This document shows, in pieces, positions 1-7,221 of a stretch of 10,275 nt of DNA. Position 1 is the stretch's first letter, and the number at the start of each line of letters is the position of its first letter. The notes beneath the pieces are model-generated. The model made no database searches. It had not been told where the DNA came from and saw nothing but the letters and a program-made list of their open reading frames with translations. The stretch spans positions 1-10,275 of the forward strand of contig JAHJOS010000692.1 of assembly GCA_018820005.1 (NCBI GenBank), written 5' to 3'. The translations under genes and the position numbers were made by a program. Source of the DNA: Alphaproteobacteria bacterium (GTDB lineage Bacteria; Pseudomonadota; Alphaproteobacteria; Rhizobiales; Devosiaceae).

Positions 1-239
1 CCAAACAGGGACACGCTGCGGGCTTCCACCGCCAGAATGGAGGGATCGGCGTCCACCTCGCTGCCGTCGAGCACCACAAGGCTGGCCGATTCGGGGTCAT
101 TGCCGCTGAGTTGGCGGATCAGGCGCTGTGCTGTCTCCCGCACCAAGCCCGTGTCGGGGCCATAGGCGAGGAAAATGCCGCTCGATATGTCGGGCCGCGC
201 CAGAAAGCGCGCGACCTCATGCGCCTTGAGGGCCGTCAT
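1..239 (-). CDS. holA: DNA polymerase III subunit delta (HolA), N-terminal part
   Basis: HolA is the clamp-loader subunit that opens the beta sliding clamp during replication. Only the first 79 codons are in the window; the gene runs off the left edge. The visible protein begins MTALKAHEVARFLARPD, followed by FLAYGPDTGLVRETAQRL and a segment ending near SILAVEARSVSLFG. This matches the start of the delta AAA+-like domain in alphaproteobacterial HolA (small helix, then a Walker-A-like but degenerate 'YGPDxGLVxE' turn). The ATG at 239 overlaps the lptE TGA in an ATGA junction and I see no clear Shine-Dalgarno sequence, so translational coupling to lptE is likely. The order leuS-lptE-holA is conserved widely in Proteobacteria, which supports the call. 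Confidence 0.9.
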   Translation of the reverse strand, partial: MTALKAHEVARFLARPDISSGIFLAYGPDTGLVRETAQRLIRQLSGNDPESASLVVLDGSEVDADPSILAVEARSVSLF

Positions 240-745
240 CGTCGGCTGAGCGACGCCAGAACGGCCAGGCGCAGTGATTCGGCGGCGCTCCTGGCGGCCC
301 GTTCTGAGGCTTCGTCGGCCGCGGCATTGTCAGCCAGGACCTGGCCGTTGCGAGTGTACTGCGCTGTCGCCGTGCGGCTGAACACCATGGGCTTGGCATC
401 TGTGCCATCGCGCGGCGCAATAGTCAGCACAGCCGTGACCACCATGCGAACCGCCTTTGCGGGGTCCGCCGTTGCCGTCACCATCACGTCGCTGGCGCTA
501 TTGGAGACCGTGACACTGGCCAGCGGTGCCATCTCGGAGGTCGATTCGCCCAGGCGCAGCGACAGCTCCTGGTAGACCACTTGCTCCAGCCGCGTCTTGG
601 GCTTGGCATAGGCCAGGTTCAGCGAGGGCTGGCTGGCCAGCGTGCCGCTATAGACCGGGCTGAAGCTACAGGCGCCCAGAATGGCGCCTGTGGCCAGCAT
701 CAGGCCCGTCAACAGCGGTGCGCGCAGAGACTTAGACCACGACAT
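236..745 (-). CDS. lptE: LPS-assembly lipoprotein LptE
   Basis: This is a 169-residue lipoprotein. LptE plugs the LptD beta-barrel and helps place lipopolysaccharide in the outer membrane. The N-terminus has a basic start (MSWSKSLR), a hydrophobic stretch at about residues 10-24 and a lipobox LGAC with the lipidated Cys at 26. Ser follows it, which is compatible with outer-membrane sorting. Directly after comes FSPVY (28-32), the counterpart of the FxPxY motif near the mature start of alphaproteobacterial LptE; the rest is an alpha/beta domain ending in an Ala-rich helix. The ATG at 745 was chosen over an upstream in-frame start because it gives a proper signal peptide and has AGGA at 752-755, six bases away. 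The gene overlaps the end of leuS by 14 bases and the start of holA by 4, so all three should be co-transcribed. Confidence 0.9.
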   Translation of the reverse strand: MSWSKSLRAPLLTGLMLATGAILGACSFSPVYSGTLASQPSLNLAYAKPKTRLEQVVYQELSLRLGESTSEMAPLASVTVSNSASDVMVTATADPAKAVRMVVTAVLTIAPRDGTDAKPMVFSRTATAQYTRNGQVLADNAAADEASERAARSAAESLRLAVLASLSRR

Positions 746-3341
746 TGACGATCCTGTCCGGGACGATAACGATCTTCTTGGGAGCCTTGCCATCCAGAAT
801 GCGGACAATCTCGTCCATAGACAAGACCAGTTTCTCGACTTCCGCCGCCGGCATGCCCTTGGCGACCGAGATTTCACTGCGACGCTTGCCGTTGAACTGG
901 ATGGGCATGGTCACGGTGTCGTCCACCAGAAGGGTCGCATCGACCGCCGGCCAGAGGGCATCGGCGACAAGACCCTTGTTGCCCAGCGCTTCCCAGCACG
1001 TTTCGGCCAGATGCGGCATCATCGGAGCAATCAGCTGGATGAGGTGGCTCACACCCTGTTCGAGTGCGCCGAGGCGCCCCGCCGGTGCGGCCGAGCAGAT
1101 GCCGGCCTGACGCACCAGGGCATTGGTCAGCTCATAGATCTGGGCCACGGCGCGGTTGAAGCGCAGGCCCTCGATGTCATTGCCGACATTATGCACGGCG
1201 CGGTGCACGATCTTGCGTAGGCCCAGGCCTTCTTCGTCGTCTGAAGTGCGAACAACGTCCGAAGACTGTTTCACAATATCGATTGTTTCACTCACCAGGC
1301 GCCAGATGCGCTGCTGGAAGCGGCTGGCGCCTTCAACGCCCGCCTCGGTCCACTGCACATCGCGTTCCGGCGGCGAGTCCGACAGCATGAACCAGCGAGC
1401 GGTATCGGCGCCATAGGTGGCCACGATCTCGTCAGGGTCGATGACGTTCTTCTTGGACTTGCTCATCTTCTCGATCGCGCCGATCGAAATTGGCGCGCCG
1501 GATGCCAAGTGCTTGGCACGTCGACCTTCGCCAAAGGTCTCGATGGCAACGTCGACCGGGGCAACCCATTCGCCCGCCGGCCCCTTGTAGGTCTCGTGCG
1601 TCACCATGCCCTGGGTAAACAGCCCCTTGAAAGGCTCATCAAGGCCGACATGACCGGTGGCCTTCATGGCCCGGGTGAAGTAGCGCGAATAGAGCAGGTG
1701 CAAAATAGCATGCTCCACGCCGCCGATATATTGATCCACCGGCAGCCAGCGATTGGCGATGTCCGGTACCGTTGGCGTCGGCGCATTGGGGGCGGTAAAG
1801 CGGGCGTAGTACCAGGACGAGTCCACGAAAGTGTCCATGGTGTCGGTTTCGCGCCGGGCCGCGCCGCCACACTGCGGGCAGTGCACATGTTTCCATGTCG
1901 GGTGGTGGTCCAGGGCATTGCCTGGCTTGTCGAAGCTGACGTCCTCAGGCAGGACAACGGGCAGGTCCTTCTTGGGCACGGGCAGGGTGCCGCAGACCTC
2001 GCAATGGATCACCGGAATGGGGCAGCCCCAATAGCGCTGGCGCGAGACGCCCCAGTCGCGCAGGCGGTATTGGGTCTGAGCCTTGCCCCAGCCATTGGCC
2101 TCAAACAGCGCCAGTGTCTGATCCATTGCGTCCTGGCAGGTTATCTCCGTGCCAGGCTCGCCAAACCACTGCACATAGCGGACCTTCTGTGTCTTGAGCG
2201 GCGCAAAGGCATCATTGGCAACCGGCGCATCGCTATCGAGCGGCTGGAACACGTCGATAACAGGCAGGTCATATTTGCGGGCAAAATCGAGGTCGCGCTG
2301 GTCATGGGCGGGGCAACCGATAATGGCGCCGGTGCCGTAGTCCATCAGCACGAAATTGGCGATGAACAGTGGCAGTTCCCAAGTGGGATCGGCCGGATGG
2401 ATCGCCCGGATGCCGGTGTCATAGCCGAGCTTTTCGGCCGTCTCCAGCGCCTCGGCAGACGTGCCGGATGACTGGCAGAGCCGGTTGAAGGCCGCAATCT
2501 CCGGGTTCTTCTCGGCCAGTGCCTTTGCCAGGGGATGATCGGCGGCAATGGCGGCGAAGGTCGGTCCCCGCATGGTGTCTGGCCGGGTGGTGTAAACCGG
2601 CAATGTTTCAAAGCCTGCCGGGGCGCCCTTGAGGCCAAAATCGAAGGCCAGCCCCTGGCTCTTGCCAATCCAGTTGCGCTGCATGACGCGCACCTTCTCG
2701 GGCCATTCTGTCAGCGTATCGAGGCCCGCCAGCAGGTCTTCAGCAAAATCGGAGATCTTGAAGAACCACTGTGTCAGTTCGCGCTGCTCGACAGGCGCGC
2801 CCGAGCGCCAGCCCTTGCCGTCGATGACCTGTTCATTGGCCAGCACGGTCATGTCGACCGGATCCCAGTTGACCTTGGACTGCTTGCGGGTCACCAGGCC
2901 CGCCGCCATCATGTCGATGAACATGGCCTGCTGATGTTGGTAATATTCCGGCTCGCAGGTGGCGATCTCGCGGGTCCAGTCGATGGCCAGGCCCATCGAT
3001 TGCAACTGGGCCTTCATCGAGGCGATGTTTTGCCGCGTCCATGTGCCCGGATGGGTCTTGCGCTCGATGGCGGCGTTCTCAGCGGGCAAGCCAAAAGCAT
3101 CCCAGCCCATGGGATGGAGAACGTTCTTGCCGCGCGCGCGCTGATAGCGGGCGACGACGTCACCCATGGAATAGTTGCGCACATGGCCCATGTGGATGCG
3201 GCCGGACGGATAGGGAAACATTTCGAGCACATAGTAGGGCTCGCGCGGATCGTCATTGGATGTGACAAAACTCTGGGCATCGTCCCAGATCTTCTGCCAT
3301 TTCGGTTCCATTTCACGCGGATTGTAGCGTTCGCCGCTCAC
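732..3341 (-). CDS. leuS: Leucine--tRNA ligase
   Basis: Class Ia aminoacyl-tRNA synthetase of 869 residues, the normal bacterial length; it charges tRNA-Leu in the cytoplasm. Visible signatures in order: N-terminal ERYNPREMEPKWQ (4-16); the HIGH motif as HMGH (50-53) in PYPSGRIHMGHVRNYS; the CP1 editing domain with TTRPDT (251-256) and GTGAIIGCPAHDQRD (336-350), whose last Asp corresponds by motif alignment to the editing Asp345 of E. coli; a zinc ribbon with paired CxxC motifs (CEVC and CPQC) before the DSSWYYARF segment; and KMSKS (625-629). The start is GTG at 3341: it gives the family N-terminus (SGERYNPRE) and has AAGGA at 3350-3354, eight bases upstream. An upstream in-frame ATG at 3452 would add a non-homologous leader. 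It is the first gene of the leuS-lptE-holA operon and is divergent from yggS. Confidence 0.98.
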   Translation of the reverse strand: MSGERYNPREMEPKWQKIWDDAQSFVTSNDDPREPYYVLEMFPYPSGRIHMGHVRNYSMGDVVARYQRARGKNVLHPMGWDAFGLPAENAAIERKTHPGTWTRQNIASMKAQLQSMGLAIDWTREIATCEPEYYQHQQAMFIDMMAAGLVTRKQSKVNWDPVDMTVLANEQVIDGKGWRSGAPVEQRELTQWFFKISDFAEDLLAGLDTLTEWPEKVRVMQRNWIGKSQGLAFDFGLKGAPAGFETLPVYTTRPDTMRGPTFAAIAADHPLAKALAEKNPEIAAFNRLCQSSGTSAEALETAEKLGYDTGIRAIHPADPTWELPLFIANFVLMDYGTGAIIGCPAHDQRDLDFARKYDLPVIDVFQPLDSDAPVANDAFAPLKTQKVRYVQWFGEPGTEITCQDAMDQTLALFEANGWGKAQTQYRLRDWGVSRQRYWGCPIPVIHCEVCGTLPVPKKDLPVVLPEDVSFDKPGNALDHHPTWKHVHCPQCGGAARRETDTMDTFVDSSWYYARFTAPNAPTPTVPDIANRWLPVDQYIGGVEHAILHLLYSRYFTRAMKATGHVGLDEPFKGLFTQGMVTHETYKGPAGEWVAPVDVAIETFGEGRRAKHLASGAPISIGAIEKMSKSKKNVIDPDEIVATYGADTARWFMLSDSPPERDVQWTEAGVEGASRFQQRIWRLVSETIDIVKQSSDVVRTSDDEEGLGLRKIVHRAVHNVGNDIEGLRFNRAVAQIYELTNALVRQAGICSAAPAGRLGALEQGVSHLIQLIAPMMPHLAETCWEALGNKGLVADALWPAVDATLLVDDTVTMPIQFNGKRRSEISVAKGMPAAEVEKLVLSMDEIVRILDGKAPKKIVIVPDRIVNVVV

Positions 3342-3470
3342 TTGTCTCGTCCTTGGGGATCTATCGCAAGGCCTGCGGAAAGTTCGGCGCGGCTTGCGTT
3401 TATGGGGGATTTTGTCTACCGGACCATCACCAGAAATACCCCTCAAGGTCAACAGGAACAGGGCGAAAGC
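3342..3470. promoter_or_regulatory. Divergent leuS/yggS intergenic region
   Basis: This gap of 129 bases between two divergent starts must hold the promoters of both leuS (leftward) and yggS (rightward). On the minus strand a TTGACC hexamer at 3447-3452 could be a -35 element, but no convincing -10 lies 16-18 bases away. On the plus strand TTGCGT followed 17 bases later by TACCGG is a poor match. I see no T-box-like or tRNA-like leader for leuS and no strong hairpin. Promoter positions are therefore unresolved. Confidence 0.4.
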
Positions 3471-4163
3471 ATGGACGACAGTGCCGCCAGCAAGCTCGCC
3501 GCCATCGCCGGACAGATCGAGACCGCGCGCAGCCGCTTCGGCGCCCCGCCAGAAGCGGTGACGCTGGTGGCCGTTTCAAAGACTGTTCCGGTCGAGGCAA
3601 TTGTTCCGTTCCTGGAGGCTGGACAGCGCGTGTTCGGCGAGAACCGTGTCCAGGAGGCCAAGGAAAAATGGCCGGTTCTGCGCGAACGCTTCTCCTGCAT
3701 TGAGCTGCATCTGATTGGACCGCTGCAAACCAACAAGGCGCGGGACGCGGTAGCCCTGTTTGATGTTATCGAGACGGTCGATCGCGATAGACTGGCCATC
3801 GTCCTGGCCGAGGAGATGACGCGCGCGGGGCGGCGCCTCCCGTGCCTGGTGCAGGTCAATATCGGTCTTGAAGACCAAAAGGCCGGAATCGCGCCTGCGG
3901 AGACCCTGGCATTCGTCGAACGGTGCCGGCATGTGCATGGGCTCGATATTGTTGGCCTGATGTGTATTCCGCCTGATGGTGTTCCACCCGGCCCCTATTT
4001 TGCGCAGATGATGGGGCTGGCGAAGTCAGCAGGAGTTGCCCAGGTCTCGATGGGCATGAGCGGTGATTTCACAGTGGCCATCGGCATGGGCGCGACCCAC
4101 GTGCGTGTTGGCACGGCCTTGTTTGGTGGTCGCCCACGCGCGATGCCCGCGACGATGGCCTGA
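3471..4163 (+). CDS. yggS: YggS/PLPBP family pyridoxal-phosphate-binding protein
   Basis: A 230-residue member of the COG0325 family. These single-domain TIM-barrel proteins bind PLP without known catalysis, and maintain vitamin B6 and amino-acid homeostasis. Family marks: VAVSKTVP with the PLP Schiff-base Lys at 37; FGENRVQEA (55-63); HLIGPLQTNK (80-89); the VNIG...QKAGI segment; GLMCIPP; and SMGMSGDF (193-200) with HVRVGTALFG near the C-terminus. The segment between GLMCIPP and the SMGMS motif looks slightly short against other family members, but nothing essential seems missing. The ATG at 3471 gives the usual N-terminus and has AGGG at 3460-3463. The reading frame is open far upstream, but that part is antisense to leuS. 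The gene is divergent from leuS, an arrangement I recall from other Hyphomicrobiales. Confidence 0.95.
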   Translation: MDDSAASKLAAIAGQIETARSRFGAPPEAVTLVAVSKTVPVEAIVPFLEAGQRVFGENRVQEAKEKWPVLRERFSCIELHLIGPLQTNKARDAVALFDVIETVDRDRLAIVLAEEMTRAGRRLPCLVQVNIGLEDQKAGIAPAETLAFVERCRHVHGLDIVGLMCIPPDGVPPGPYFAQMMGLAKSAGVAQVSMGMSGDFTVAIGMGATHVRVGTALFGGRPRAMPATMA

Positions 4164-4307
4164 TTTGCACTTCTGCCTTATTGACTGCAACTTGTCGGCA
4201 TAAAACTCCGTTCCTACTCGCGTAACGCCGATGTGATTGGTCGGGCAAAAACTGGTCGCAATATTGTGACTGTTGGGCGGGCTGAGGCAAAAAGACCGGA
4301 GAAAACA
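4164..4307 (+). promoter_or_regulatory. Intergenic region with candidate promoter for the response regulator
   Basis: The 144 bases between yggS and the response-regulator gene contain no T-rich terminator hairpin for yggS that I can see. The best promoter candidate is TTGGTC (4237-4242) and AATATT (4260-4265), separated by 17 bases, which would leave a leader of roughly 35 nucleotides. Other hexamers (TTGACT at 4181-4186) lack a partner at a good distance. The match to the sigma-70-type consensus is moderate, so this is a candidate only. I looked for paired TTAA CtrA-type half sites and found none. Confidence 0.3.
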
Positions 4308-4991
4308 ATGAACAAGCGACGCATTCTGCTGGTAGACGACGATGCGGACCTGCGCCAGACACTTGTCGAGCAGCTCCAGGCCATGCCCGAGTTCGAAATA
4401 ATTCAGGCAGAAACGGCAAACGATGCGCTCAAGGCGACGCGGGACAACAATATTGACCTGATGATTCTCGATGTCGGCCTGCCCGACATGGATGGTCGCG
4501 AGGCAGTCAAGGTCTTGCGGGCGGAGGGATACAATAGTCCCATCCTGATGCTGACAGGACATGACAGCGAAGCCGACGAAATCCGAGGGCTTGATTCTGG
4601 CGCCAATGACTATCTGACCAAGCCGTTCCGCTTTCCGCTTCTGCTGGCCCGCATCAATGCGGCACTGCGGCAGCACGATCAGAGCGAAGATGTGGTCTTT
4701 ACCATCGGCCAATACAGCTTCCAGCCATCGGCCAAGGTGCTCGAGACCAATGAAGGCAGCAAGGTCCGCCTGACCGACAAGGAAACCTCTATCCTCAAGT
4801 ACCTGTATCGTCAGGGTCCCAAGACAATCAGCCGCGACATCCTGCTCAAGGAAGTCTGGGGCTATAATAATCGGGTGACCACCCACACGCTGGAAACCCA
4901 CATCTACAGGCTTCGCCAGAAGATTGAGCGTGATCCCTCCAATGCGCGCCTGCTGGTTACCGAGGATGGCGGCTACCGCCTCGTCCCGTGA
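4308..4991 (+). CDS. OmpR-family response regulator, CenR/OtpR-like
   Basis: A 227-residue two-domain transcriptional regulator. The receiver domain (about 1-120) has the acidic pair at D10-D12 (VDDD), phospho-acceptor D55 in LDVGLPDMDG, switch Thr83 (MLTGHD), switch aromatic Tyr102 and Lys105 (TKPF), so it should be phosphorylated normally. The C-terminal winged helix (about 130-227) has RLTDKE, VWGYNNRVTTHTLETHI and the end motif EDGGYRLVP. The closest family I recall is Caulobacter CenR / Brucella OtpR, an envelope and cell-division regulator. In Brucella the neighbouring gene is annotated as a cAMP-dependent kinase regulatory subunit, and here too the next gene is a cyclic-nucleotide-fold protein. 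This assignment is from memory of motifs and context, not a search. No histidine kinase gene is adjacent. The ATG at 4308 has GGAG six bases upstream. Confidence 0.88.
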   Translation: MNKRRILLVDDDADLRQTLVEQLQAMPEFEIIQAETANDALKATRDNNIDLMILDVGLPDMDGREAVKVLRAEGYNSPILMLTGHDSEADEIRGLDSGANDYLTKPFRFPLLLARINAALRQHDQSEDVVFTIGQYSFQPSAKVLETNEGSKVRLTDKETSILKYLYRQGPKTISRDILLKEVWGYNNRVTTHTLETHIYRLRQKIERDPSNARLLVTEDGGYRLVP

Positions 4992-5061
4992 AAGCCGTGG
5001 ACGACCGCTCGCCAGCACAAAATACGGTACAAACTCCTGCAAATTGCCCTATAGGATGAAC

Positions 5062-5083
5062 CGACCCCGCTCAGGCGGGGTCG
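5062..5083 (+). terminator. GC-rich hairpin between response regulator and cNMP-fold gene
   Basis: A perfect 9-bp inverted repeat (CGACCCCGC / GCGGGGTCG) with a TCAG loop, lying 70 bases after the response-regulator stop and 22 bases before the next ATG. There is no T-tract on the plus-strand side, so it is not a canonical intrinsic terminator. It could be a leaky terminator or attenuator that lowers expression of the downstream gene, or an mRNA-stabilising 3' end. Confidence 0.45.
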
Positions 5084-5105
5084 AGGCGCATCTGGATTGG
5101 GGCAC

Positions 5106-5570
5106 ATGATAAGCGACGATGCGGCCGAAGCGCTGGCGCGGGCCGAATTCTTCGATATTTGTGACGAGCAGCAGCGTGGTTTGCTGGCGTTTGCTGGCGA
5201 CCGCCAGCGCTTTGAACCTGACGCCGTGCTGTACCAGGCCGGCGAGGTCCCCGAGGGGGCATTCGTTCTGATTTCAGGCACGCTCAAGGCCAAGCCGGAA
5301 GGCGTGGGCGCGGGCATGCCCTATGCGATTTCGGAACCAGGCAGTGTGGTTTCGACCATGGCCCTCATTCTGGCCAAGCCCCGGCCCGTCACGATCTCGG
5401 CCGTTACCGAATGTGTCGCCTTGTTCATCCCGCGGCATGCTTTCATGAAGCTGGTGCAGCAGTCTCCGGATCTGGCGCAGCGCGCCGTCGAACGCATTGA
5501 ACGCGACCTGGGCAGCTATCTGGGCGCGCTTGAGCCAGTTGCGCGCAGGATGAAGGCAGGCGAGCCCTGA
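5106..5570 (+). CDS. Stand-alone cyclic-nucleotide-binding-fold protein (Crp-like, no HTH)
   Basis: A 154-residue protein that is essentially one CAP_ED/cNMP-binding beta-roll followed by a C-terminal helix. Residues 14-26 form the entry helices (FFDICDEQQRGLL). The strand GEVPEGAFVLISGTLKAK (46-63) is the characteristic lid and turn of the fold. ISEPGSV (75-81) and TMALI...KPRPVTISAVTE (84-102) occupy the phosphate-binding cassette. The usual FGELAL glutamate is replaced (S83-T84-M85-A86-L87), while the P-R pair (92-93) is kept, so true cAMP/cGMP binding is doubtful. The protein ends soon after helix C, with no helix-turn-helix, so it cannot act like CRP on DNA by itself. The ATG at 5106 is preferred; a TTG three codons upstream is possible and the ribosome binding site is weak. 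It follows the CenR-like regulator, which suggests a linked regulatory role (inference). Confidence 0.85.
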   Translation: MISDDAAEALARAEFFDICDEQQRGLLAFAGDRQRFEPDAVLYQAGEVPEGAFVLISGTLKAKPEGVGAGMPYAISEPGSVVSTMALILAKPRPVTISAVTECVALFIPRHAFMKLVQQSPDLAQRAVERIERDLGSYLGALEPVARRMKAGEP

Positions 5571-5638
5571 TCGCTCGCTGTTCCGCACAATAGCCTCAAA
5601 TGTCGGTCACGCGCACTGTAAGTAGGCAGTGGTGTGCA

Positions 5639-6313
5639 ATGGTTGCAATCAATGCGGATCAACGATTCCGGCCGTTGGCGACCGGTGCAGCCTCGCTGGG
5701 GCTGCACTGCCTCGCCCTGGCGCTGCTGACCGTCCTGGTAGCGCCGAGCAGGCTTGATCCTCCGATCGTGCGGTCCATCGCAGTCGATCTTGTTTCATCT
5801 GTGCCAGAGGCCCTGCCGCCGAGGCGAGAGCGGGAGCCGGCGCCAGATCCCCTGCCGTCGACCGCGGCAGACCCGGCAGCCATTTCACCGCCGCCGCTGC
5901 CCCATGAAGACCAGATGATACATGCCAGTACATTTTACGCTGCCGGCATCCTCGCCGATCCAGCCAATACAGAGGTACGCCGCAATTTTGGTTTGCTGGC
6001 GGGGAGCGAACAGTTGATCCAGCTGTGCAACATGGAGGCACTGGAGCAAATTCGGCTTGCGGACACAGACGCAGCGCCCGATGCCGTCGTGGGGTATGCC
6101 TTTGACGATCTGGGCGTAGATGGCCTCACCCTGACTGCGAACGGTGGGGCAGTTCGTGTCGCCGGTCAGTGGTTCAGGGTGCGCTACAGCTGTGTCGCCG
6201 CCGCCGATGTTCGGGGTACGGTGGCGTTTGAATATGCTATCGGCAATGCCATACCGCAGGACGAATGGGAGGCGCATAACCTCAATGGCGACGATGAGGG
6301 GTTGGACCGGTAG
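5639..6313 (+). CDS. DUF930 domain protein with TonB-like N-terminal anchor
   Basis: Membrane-anchored protein of unknown function, about 224 residues. After a short cytoplasmic N-terminus comes one transmembrane segment (about 17-34, rich in Leu and Ala), then a Pro/Arg/Glu-rich linker (about 40-90) like those of TonB-type energy transducers. The C-terminal domain (about 95-215) has FYAAGILADP, EQLIQLCNMEALEQI, a VVGYAF strand, WFRVRYSC and IPQDEWEAHNL, which matches my memory of DUF930 (Pfam PF06059), a domain typical of Hyphomicrobiales. Two Cys (about 130 and 185) could form a periplasmic disulfide. No enzyme motif is visible. The start is uncertain: an ATG at 5600 is also in frame, but the 13 extra codons use AGT, AGG and TGT unlike the rest, and a TAAGTAGG element (5619-5626) precedes the ATG at 5639 at a long spacing of 12. 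It probably shares transcripts with the two upstream genes. Confidence 0.8.
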   Translation: MVAINADQRFRPLATGAASLGLHCLALALLTVLVAPSRLDPPIVRSIAVDLVSSVPEALPPRREREPAPDPLPSTAADPAAISPPPLPHEDQMIHASTFYAAGILADPANTEVRRNFGLLAGSEQLIQLCNMEALEQIRLADTDAAPDAVVGYAFDDLGVDGLTLTANGGAVRVAGQWFRVRYSCVAAADVRGTVAFEYAIGNAIPQDEWEAHNLNGDDEGLDR

Positions 6314-7126
6314 CTAAATCCCGGCAAATCGCGCGATAACCGGGACGTGGTCGCTGGGCTTGTCGGTCCATCCGCGCGCCGGCTTGATGATCTCTGCCGC
6401 GATGCAATGGGCAGCAACGTCGCCGGTAGCCCAGATGTGGTCGAGACGCCGACCACGGTCTGAAGCCTCCCAATCCTGGCCACGATAGCTCCACCAGGAG
6501 TAGATCTTCTGATCGTGCGGTACATGCTTGCGCACCAGATCTGTCCAGCCGTGCCCGCCATTGAGAATAGCATCCAGCGCTTGTGTCTCAACGGGCGTGT
6601 GGCTGACGACCTTGAGAAGCTGCTTGTGGTTCCAGACGTCATTTTCATGCGGGGCGATGTTGAAGTCGCCGGCGATCAGATGCCCCCTGGCGAACATGGG
6701 TTCGCTGAACCAGCTGGTCAGCTCGCTGAGGAAACCCAGCTTGTGCTTGAACTTGGGATTGATCTCGACGTCGGGCTCGTCGCCGCCGGCCGGGATATAG
6801 AAATTGTGCACGGTCAGCGGGCCATGCCCGAGGTCGAGCACGGCCGAGACATGGCGCGATTCGGGAATTTCACAGAATACGCGGCTCGAAATATCGGTCA
6901 GCGGGAATTTCGAGATGATCGCGACGCCATGGTAGCCCTTCTGGCCGTGCACGGCCTGGTGAGGATAGCCCGCCTCGGCAAAGGCATTGGTCGGGAACTG
7001 GTCATTGGTGCACTTGATTTCCTGCAGCATCAGCACATCGGGGCTGTATTGCGCAATGAAGTCCAGCACCATGGGCAGGCGCAGGCGGACCGAGTTGATA
7101 TTCCAGGTGACGACAGAGACGGGCAT
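6314..7126 (-). CDS. xthA: Exodeoxyribonuclease III (AP endonuclease)
   Basis: A 270-residue endonuclease/exonuclease/phosphatase-fold enzyme of base-excision repair. It cuts at abasic sites and removes 3' blocks and nucleotides from duplex DNA. The metal and catalytic residues are all visible: N9/N11 in TWNINSVRLRL, E36 in MLQEIKC, Y110 in NFYIPAGG, D154 and N156 in GDFNIAP, and the terminal D259-H260 in PSDHVPV. LDHIWATGD is the usual LDYxxxS-type segment. Length and motif order are those of E. coli XthA. The ATG at 7126 is preceded by AAAGG (7133-7137) at six bases. Its TAG stop directly abuts the stop of the convergent DUF930 gene with no spacer, so its transcript must end inside or beyond that gene. 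Confidence 0.96.
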   Translation of the reverse strand: MPVSVVTWNINSVRLRLPMVLDFIAQYSPDVLMLQEIKCTNDQFPTNAFAEAGYPHQAVHGQKGYHGVAIISKFPLTDISSRVFCEIPESRHVSAVLDLGHGPLTVHNFYIPAGGDEPDVEINPKFKHKLGFLSELTSWFSEPMFARGHLIAGDFNIAPHENDVWNHKQLLKVVSHTPVETQALDAILNGGHGWTDLVRKHVPHDQKIYSWWSYRGQDWEASDRGRRLDHIWATGDVAAHCIAAEIIKPARGWTDKPSDHVPVIARFAGI

Positions 7127-7153
7127 GGCAGGCCTTTGGCTGGCAGGATCATT

Positions 7154-7182
7154 GTTATCGCCAAGCTGGGCGACAAGAACAA
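7154..7182 (-). promoter_or_regulatory. Candidate xthA promoter
   Basis: Read on the minus strand, TTGTTC (7177-7182) and GATAAC (7154-7159) are separated by exactly 17 bases and lie about 28 bases before the xthA ATG. Each hexamer matches the sigma-70-type consensus at four of six positions. I see no LexA-type box beside it. This is a plausible but unproven promoter. Confidence 0.33.
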
Positions 7183-7221
7183 GCCGGAATTGTCTGGACC
7201 TGTGTCTGCACGATGCGGATT

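Noticed and set aside
1509..2471. Plus-strand open frame of 320 codons opposite leuS
   Set aside because: It lies wholly antisense to a confidently identified leuS, has no recognisable domain, and long antisense frames are common in high-G+C coding DNA.
2535..3470. Upstream extension of the yggS reading frame by 312 codons
   Set aside because: It is open only because it runs antisense to leuS; the YggS family N-terminus and a ribosome binding site are at 3471.
3342..3470. T-box or other riboswitch in the leuS leader
   Set aside because: No T-box signature or strong terminator/antiterminator pair is visible; leuS starts soon after a plain Shine-Dalgarno sequence.
4181..4206. TTGACT...TAAAAC as the promoter of the response regulator
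   Set aside because: The hexamers are only 14 bases apart, too close for a standard promoter; the 4237-4265 pair is better spaced.
4026..5042. Minus-strand open frame of 338 codons opposite yggS and the response regulator
   Set aside because: It spans two real genes and their gap in antisense, with no domain or plausible start signal.
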